Source: Rhodovulum euryhalinum (GTDB lineage: Bacteria > Pseudomonadota > Alphaproteobacteria > Rhodobacterales > Rhodobacteraceae). Taken from it: 64,000 nucleotides of DNA. Under the pieces are notes generated by a model. That model did not search any database. It was not told the DNA's origin and was given only the letters and a program-made list of their open reading frames with translations. The stretch lies in assembly GCF_004342445.1 (NCBI RefSeq), contig NZ_SLWW01000003.1:269987-333986 (forward strand), read 5' to 3'. A program made the translations under genes and the position numbers. How positions within the stretch are numbered: position 1 is the stretch's first letter; each line of letters begins with the position of its first letter. Below are positions 59,818 to 64,000 of the stretch, piece by piece.

Positions 59818-60180
59818 ATGGCCTATGTCGACGGATTCGTGCTTGCGGTGCCCGAGGCGAACAAGTCCGCCTATCGTGCCCACGCCGAGAAAGCCTGGCC
59901 GTTGTTCCAGGAGTTCGGCGCGCTTTCGATGTGGGAATGTTGGGGCGACGATGTGCCCGACGGCAAGCTCACCTCGTTTGCGATGGCGGTCAAGGCCGAG
60001 CCGGGCGAGGCGGTGGTGTTCTCGTGGATGCTCTGGCCGGACAAGGCGGCGCGCGATGCGGGCTGGAAGCGGATGATGGAAGACCCGCGCATGGCCGAGA
60101 TGCAGGAGATGCCCTTCGACGGCAAGCGGATGATCTACGGGGGCTTCGCGCCCCTCGTGCAGGCGGGCGCCATGGCCTGA
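59818..60180 (+). CDS. DUF1428 (YbaA-like) protein
   Basis: 120 residues. DUF1428 pattern: MAYVDGFVLAVPEANKSAYR at the start, ECWGDDVPDGKLTSF in the middle and PFDGKRMIYGGFAPL at the end. It has a ferredoxin-like fold and unknown function. GGGAGG lies upstream. Divergent from marR and probably its target. Confidence 0.88.
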   Translation: MAYVDGFVLAVPEANKSAYRAHAEKAWPLFQEFGALSMWECWGDDVPDGKLTSFAMAVKAEPGEAVVFSWMLWPDKAARDAGWKRMMEDPRMAEMQEMPFDGKRMIYGGFAPLVQAGAMA

Positions 60181-60209
60181 GGCCGCGCGCCCGCTCGCCT
60201 TTGCGCGGT

Positions 60210-60968
60210 TCAGGCCGCTGGGGCCGCCTCGAGCGCGGCGATGATCGCCGAGAAATCGGCCGCCGTCAGCGAGGCCCCGCCCACCAGTGCGCCGTCGACA
60301 TTCGAGGTGGCGAAGATCTCGGCGGCGTTCGACGGCTTGACCGAGCCGCCATAAAGCAGCCGGATGCCATGGGCTGCGTCGCCGAACCGGGCGACCAGTT
60401 CGGCGCGCATGAAATCGTGGACCTCGGCGATCTGATCCAGCGTCGGCACGCGCCCCGTGCCGATCGCCCACACGGGTTCGTAGGCGACCACGACGCTTTG
60501 GCCGGTCACGCCCGCATCGGGCAGCGAGCCCTTGATCTGCGCGCCGACCACGGCCAGCGTCTGGCCCGCGTCGCGCTGGGCGTCGGTCTCGCCGACGCAG
60601 ACCACGGCGACCAGCCCCTCGGCCAGAACCGCCTCTGCCTTGGCGCGCACTGCGGCGTCGGTCTCGGCATGGTCGGTGCGCCGTTCGGAATGGCCGAGGA
60701 TCACGTAGGAGGCGCCCGCATCCGCAAGCATTGCGGCCGAGATGTCGCCGGTATGTGCCCCCGATGCCGCCGCGTGGCAATCCTGGCCGCCGACCGCCAG
60801 CCTGGAGCCATGCACCGCGTCGGCCATGCGGTCGATCAGCGTGGCGGGCGGGCAAAGCAGGATGTCGACCTGCGGATCTGGATGGGCCGCTGCCAGTGCC
60901 ATCGCCTCGCTCAGCGACGCCCCCGTCCCGTTCATCTTCCAGTTCCCGGCCGCCAGTTTCCGCCGCAT
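60210..60968 (-). CDS. tpiA: Triosephosphate isomerase
   Basis: 252 residues. [11 protein letters not shown] at the N-terminus with catalytic Lys, catalytic His in GHSERR, catalytic Glu in [11 protein letters not shown] and the phosphate loop YGGSVKPSN. Glycolysis/gluconeogenesis. Convergent with DUF1428. Confidence 0.96.
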   Translation of the reverse strand: MRRKLAAGNWKMNGTGASLSEAMALAAAHPDPQVDILLCPPATLIDRMADAVHGSRLAVGGQDCHAAASGAHTGDISAAMLADAGASYVILGHSERRTDHAETDAAVRAKAEAVLAEGLVAVVCVGETDAQRDAGQTLAVVGAQIKGSLPDAGVTGQSVVVAYEPVWAIGTGRVPTLDQIAEVHDFMRAELVARFGDAAHGIRLLYGGSVKPSNAAEIFATSNVDGALVGGASLTAADFSAIIAALEAAPAA

Positions 60969-61073
60969 GCGCTCACTCCCTCGTTACGGATTCCGAGGGT
61001 CTTCCTAGGGCATTTGCGGGGCGAGCGGAACGCCCCTTTTGCGCGCAGCGGGGCAGGGGGGATCACGGCCGGG

Positions 61074-61442
61074 TCAGTTCCCCGCGGTCTCGTCGACCTC
61101 GCGGAACTTGATCGATTCGCCGCAGCCGCAGGACTCGGTGACGTTGGGGTTGCGGAACTTGAACCCCGAGTCCAGCAGGCCCACCTCGTAGTCGATCTCG
61201 GTACCGAACAGGAACATCTGCGCCATCGGTGCAATGGCGACGCGCGCGCCGTCCTGTTCTACCACCTCGTCCATCGGGTCGAGCGTGGCGACGTAATCCA
61301 TCGTGTATTCCATCCCCGCGCAGCCGCCCTTCTTCACCCCGATCCGAAGGCCGGCGGCGTTCTGTCTTGCCATCAGCCGGACCACCTGCGCCGCCGCGGC
61401 GGGCGTCAGGACGACAGCCTGCTTGCCGGGAATTCCGAACAT
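61074..61442 (-). CDS. A-type Fe-S carrier (SufA/ErpA family)
   Basis: 122 residues with the three cysteines of A-type carriers: KKGGCAGMEY and ESCGCGES. It accepts Fe-S clusters and transfers them to targets. Downstream of the sufT-like gene with a 25-bp gap; the pair is the end of an alphaproteobacterial suf cluster, although sufBCDS are not in the window. Confidence 0.9.
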   Translation of the reverse strand: MFGIPGKQAVVLTPAAAAQVVRLMARQNAAGLRIGVKKGGCAGMEYTMDYVATLDPMDEVVEQDGARVAIAPMAQMFLFGTEIDYEVGLLDSGFKFRNPNVTESCGCGESIKFREVDETAGN

Positions 61443-61467
61443 CCCAAAATCTCCCTCTTGCCGGGCG

Positions 61468-61824
61468 TCACATGAAGCCCAGTTCCAGCCGCGCCTCGTC
61501 GGACATCATGTCCATGCCCCAGGGCGGATCCCAAGTGATCTCGACATCGACCTGCTTGACGCCGGGCAACGGTTCCACCGCCTCGGCCAGCCAGCCCGGC
61601 ATCTCGCCCGCCACGGGGCAGCCCGGCGCGGTCAGCGTCATGGTGATCGCCACCGCGTTCTCGGCGTCGATCTCGATCGTGTAGATCAGGCCAAGGTCGT
61701 AGATGTTCACCGGGATCTCCGGATCGAAAACCGACCGGCAGGCCTCGACGACCTGCGGGTAAAGGGGATGGTCGGTGGAAGACGGCCGGATAAGCGGCGT
61801 CCCCTCTAGCTTTTCCTGCTGCAT
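61468..61824 (-). CDS. sufT: SufT-like (DUF59/MIP18) Fe-S assembly protein
   Basis: 118 residues. DUF59 signature DPEIPVNIYDLGLIY and TLTAPGCPVAGEMP with the conserved Cys, then TWDPPWGMDMMSDEARLELG. It helps maturation of Fe-S proteins. Probably cotranscribed with the A-type carrier. Confidence 0.9.
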   Translation of the reverse strand: MQQEKLEGTPLIRPSSTDHPLYPQVVEACRSVFDPEIPVNIYDLGLIYTIEIDAENAVAITMTLTAPGCPVAGEMPGWLAEAVEPLPGVKQVDVEITWDPPWGMDMMSDEARLELGFM

Positions 61825-61967
61825 CGCTGTCGCGGTCCCTGAAAATCCTACTAAACATATAAGGAATTGGCGGCGCGGCGTCCAGAGCCCGATTGCCCCG
61901 CCGCGCGCCCTTGCCCGGTGGATGCGGGCGGGCTAGGCAGAAGCGGCAAACAAGAAACCATGGGGGC

Positions 61968-62348
61968 ATGGGGATGCGCAGGGATCTGACGGACGACGAG
62001 GCACGGGCGCTGCTGGAGCGCGACGAGCGCGAGATGAGCGTGGTGATCTCGGATCCGTCGCTGCCGGATAACCCGATGATCTATGTCAGCGAGGAATTCG
62101 AGCGGCAGACCGGCTATTCCGCCGAAGAGGCGGTGGGGCGCAACTGCCGCTTTCTGCAGGGGCCGGACACCGATCCCCACGCGGTCGAGGCGATCCGCCA
62201 TGCGCTGCGCGCGCAGACGCCCTTTACCATCGACCTGCTGAACTACCGCAAGGACGGCACGCCTTTCGTCAACCGGTTGCGCATCCGGCCGATCTTTGAC
62301 GAGGATGGACGGCTGATGTATTTCGCGGGCGCCCAGAACCCGGTCTGA
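61968..62348 (+). CDS. Short LOV-domain blue-light photoreceptor
   Basis: 126 residues from ATG 61968 (ATG 61974 also possible). One PAS/LOV core with photoactive Cys60 in GRNCRFLQG, flavin contacts NYRKDGTPFVNRLRIRP and the end FAGAQNPV. A short N-terminal helix but no output domain. Very like the short LOV protein of Dinoroseobacter shibae (DsLOV), which I recall from memory. It ends 9 bp from the convergent alternative oxidase gene. Confidence 0.92.
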   Translation: MGMRRDLTDDEARALLERDEREMSVVISDPSLPDNPMIYVSEEFERQTGYSAEEAVGRNCRFLQGPDTDPHAVEAIRHALRAQTPFTIDLLNYRKDGTPFVNRLRIRPIFDEDGRLMYFAGAQNPV

Positions 62349-62356
62349 CCCGGCCA

Positions 62357-62992
62357 CTACACGCCCGCCAGGCTGTCGGCCATCGCGTGGTTGCGGTCGC
62401 GGTGCCCGGCCTCGTCGGCGCGGACGGCAACGATCACCTCGCGCAGCCGCGCCTCTGGGGCGAGGCCCCAGTAGTCGATGGCAAGTTGCGGCGCGGGGAC
62501 ATTCTCGGCCTCGCCCGCGTCGACCTGCGCCAGGTACTGGGTATAGCTGATCACCGCCTCTTCCTCGAGATAGCCGACCACCCGGTGGGCGATCCGCGGC
62601 GCGAAGAGGTAGAGAAAGAAGTAGGCGTTGAAGAACAGCGCCTGCCCGACAAGGATGATCCCGCGTTCCAGCGCCGTGGGCCGGGCGATCTTGATGAAGG
62701 TCATCAGGTGCATCCGCTCGTTGTCGGCCTCGTCCAGCAACTCGCGGATCCAGCCCTGATCGTCGCGGATATGGCGGATCGCCTTGAGGTGCTGAAGCAT
62801 GCCGCCCACCATTCCGGGGACGGCTGCGACGGTCTCCAGCACCACGGCGCGGTGGCCATAGCGTTTTGCAAAGAACGCGTCGGCGAAGACGCGCATCAGC
62901 TTGACGATCCGCAACGCCACGCGGTCGCGGATATCCGCGGGGGGCTTGTGGGCGGTCAGGTCGGGGGCCGTGCGGTCGGAGGAATCGAACAT
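62357..62992 (-). CDS. aox: Alternative oxidase (di-iron quinol oxidase)
   Basis: 211 residues from ATG 62992 with GGAG six bases upstream. All four di-iron motifs are present: LETVAAVPGMVGGM, DEADNERMH, GYLEEEAVISYTQ and RADEAGHRD. It is a cyanide-resistant, non-pumping ubiquinol oxidase on the inner membrane. Bacterial AOX genes are uncommon. It is shorter than plant AOX, lacking the targeting sequence. Confidence 0.93.
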   Translation of the reverse strand: MFDSSDRTAPDLTAHKPPADIRDRVALRIVKLMRVFADAFFAKRYGHRAVVLETVAAVPGMVGGMLQHLKAIRHIRDDQGWIRELLDEADNERMHLMTFIKIARPTALERGIILVGQALFFNAYFFLYLFAPRIAHRVVGYLEEEAVISYTQYLAQVDAGEAENVPAPQLAIDYWGLAPEARLREVIVAVRADEAGHRDRNHAMADSLAGV

Positions 62993-63576
62993 GGGTGTCT
63001 CCAGGTTTTCCGGAACAGCTTGGCCGCGCCGGGCAGGGGTCAACGCCGGTGTGGCATTGCGCACCGGTGCCGCACGCAACTGTGACCGCACCGTCAGCAC
63101 AGTGTGACCCGTCTTGCCCGGCCCCCCGCCGCGGGCCGAACCGGCCTCTGCGCCCAGGAGCGGTGCGGCACCTTTGCTGCGCCATTTTGTGGCGCCGCCA
63201 AGGTCATTCGGTCGCGGTTGGCGGAGAACTATCAGGGGTTGTCAGAGTAATGGAAAAACAACTATGAAATGCCCCGAGCAAAGCCCGCTCTGCCTGTGGC
63301 TTGGGACGAATCACTGGTCGTGAATGTCGTCCCCCGTAAGTCGCAGGGCTGTGGATAACCATGTGAACAGCCGCCCCGGCATAGTGTCCCGGGAAGGCGT
63401 CTTTTGGCGTTTCGGCGCGTGGCGTTGTGCGGCGTGGCATGGTCCCAAACCCTTGTGAAAAAGGGCTTTCAGGTGGCCCCCTGGCCATCTGTGGTGCTGC
63501 GGCACGCGGCTGGAATCGTCATCTCCCCCCACAGATCGCCTGTGCACAAAACGGCGCCCGTGTCGCTGCGTCATGC

Positions 63577-63590
63577 TTGATCGCGATCAT
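63577..63590 (+). promoter_or_regulatory. FNR-like box upstream of small lipoprotein
   Basis: TTGATCGCGATCAT, one base off the FNR consensus TTGAT-N4-ATCAA; 73 bp before the ATG. A class II position predicts transcription start near 63625. Confidence 0.55.
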
Positions 63591-63602
63591 GGACGATTCT
63601 AT

Positions 63603-63620
63603 CTGAACCGATTAGTTCAG
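63603..63620 (+). promoter_or_regulatory. CTGAAC-N6-GTTCAG palindrome
   Basis: CTGAACCGATTAGTTCAG: 6-bp perfect arms. It overlaps where the -10 of the FNR-like promoter should be. The CTG-N12-CAG shape is also that of LuxR-type boxes. Repressor or activator unknown. Confidence 0.45.
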
Positions 63621-63662
63621 TTTCTGCGGGGGATCGAGCCCGCACAGCCGATGGAGGTGCAG

Positions 63663-63815
63663 ATGATCACCATCAAGTCTTTCGGGAAGGCGGTCCTGGG
63701 GCTGTCGCTCATGGTCGCGCTGGCGGCCTGTGTGGCCCAGCCGGTGCAGGAATGTGAGCCCGGCGTTGGCGAGATCAGCGAGATGGGGACCGTGATGACC
63801 TATCCGGGCTGCTAG
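63663..63815 (+). CDS. Small lipoprotein
   Basis: 50 residues from ATG 63663 with GGAGG upstream. Signal KSFGKAVLGLSLMVALAAC with lipobox LAAC gives a mature chain of about 27 residues containing two more Cys (QECEPG, YPGC). Unknown function; entericidin-like small lipoproteins are similar in size. Promoter has an FNR-like box. Confidence 0.7.
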   Translation: MITIKSFGKAVLGLSLMVALAACVAQPVQECEPGVGEISEMGTVMTYPGC

Positions 63816-63851
63816 GCCCGGGCGCGGTCTGATGCCGATGCGAAACGGAAC

Positions 63852-63877
63852 GGGCCGGCGCCATCGCGCGCCGGCCC
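63852..63877. terminator. Bidirectional hairpin terminator
   Basis: GGGCCGGCGC (63852-63861) and GCGCCGGCCC (63868-63877), between the convergent lipoprotein and acs genes. Confidence 0.65.
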
Positions 63878-63903
63878 TGTCCTTTCCTGCGCCCTGCGGG
63901 GCG

Positions 63904-64000
63904 TCAGCCCCTGTTCATCCTGTTTTCGATGAGTGTCTCGACGACGGATGGGTCGGCGAGGGTTGAGGTGTCGCCGAGGGCTCCGAAGTCGTTTTCTGCG
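63904..64000 (-). CDS. acs: Acetyl-CoA synthetase, C-terminal end only
   Basis: The last 31 codons on the minus strand read [20 protein letters not shown] then [10 protein letters not shown] and stop. The [12 protein letters not shown] end is characteristic of acetate-CoA ligase (Acs). The rest lies right of the window. Confidence 0.88.
   Translation of the reverse strand, partial: AENDFGALGDTSTLADPSVVETLIENRMNRG

Larger units (their letters stand above)
62993..63662. other. Intergenic region, 670 bp
   Basis: Contains the aox promoter (left), a perfect DnaA box TGTGGATAA (63350-63358), a small hairpin CCCTT/AAGGG near 63449-63464, and at the right the FNR-like box and palindrome of the lipoprotein promoter. 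No credible gene in 63000-63570; open frames there lack ribosome sites and protein-like content. Confidence 0.5.

Noticed and set aside
63350..63358. Perfect DnaA box in the aox-lipoprotein gap as a replication origin
   Set aside because: One box without a cluster, AT-rich unwinding element or neighbouring origin genes is not enough.

Overview
The window is high-GC alphaproteobacterial chromosome, most likely from the order Rhodobacterales (Rhodobacter/Paracoccus-like). Supporting markers are a soxE-soxF end of a Sox cluster, a complete phn (C-P lyase) operon, a VPLPA-CTERM protein, a short LOV protein very like the Dinoroseobacter type, a phasin, and a dispersed intergenic repeat of a kind I recall from Rhodobacteraceae genomes. 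The genus is not determinable. I saw no tRNA, rRNA or CRISPR.

Layout. 1-2.4 kb: 3' end of a sulfur-oxidation operon (soxE partial, soxF) and a small HTH gene. 2.5-12.7 kb: flavin reductase, then the phosphonate island. phnF and a phnM paralogue run left and phnGHIJKLN run right from a shared palindromic operator; a DUF1045 gene and phnM follow. 12.7-14.5 kb: a phasin gene and a 1.2-kb, heavily deleted, inverted Mu-like remnant. 14.6-22.5 kb: nlpD-pcm-surE, a VPLPA-CTERM gene, an SDR gene, purF, cvpA and radA. 22.6-29.3 kb: a compact Mu-like transposable element whose two ends match each other and are flanked by a 5-bp target duplication. It carries repressor, Ner-like, MuA, MuB, tape measure and two small genes. 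29.4-39.6 kb: housekeeping genes on the minus strand (pqiA-like, mlaF-mlaE-alr, a secreted protein, dnaB, pyrE, pyrC), a DUF1127 gene, an unrecognised gene and a LysE exporter. 39.7-50.8 kb: gcdH, coxD-coxE, an FNR-box promoter with a probable small RNA, two YeeE/YedE half-transporters, and xdhC-moeA-like-coxS-coxL-coxM of a form II (AYRGAGR) molybdenum hydroxylase. 50.9-64 kb: soluble globin-coupled chemoreceptor, infC with a probable AUA start, an Ala/Glu-rich membrane-anchored protein, fpr, a Crp/Fnr regulator, TRAP transporter dctPQM, marR with its palindromic operator, DUF1428, tpiA, Fe-S assembly genes, short LOV protein, alternative oxidase, a small lipoprotein, and the 3' end of acs.

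How the parts work together. The phn block encodes phosphonate breakdown by C-P lyase, probably repressed by PhnF; no phnCDE transporter lies in this window. The cox block encodes an aerobic molybdenum hydroxylase with its maturation factors (AAA ATPase, VWA protein, XdhC). It is interrupted by sulfur-compound transporter genes whose upstream region carries FNR-like and ATTC-N8-GAAT operator-like sites. The most interesting non-ordinary signals are (i) the pair of Mu-like elements, one compact with clear ends and one collapsed by serial deletions, (ii) the FNR-box/terminator unit that looks like an oxygen-responsive small RNA with CCCTCCC loops, (iii) the dispersed hairpin repeat, and (iv) a small well-translated-looking ORF antisense within the phn operon.
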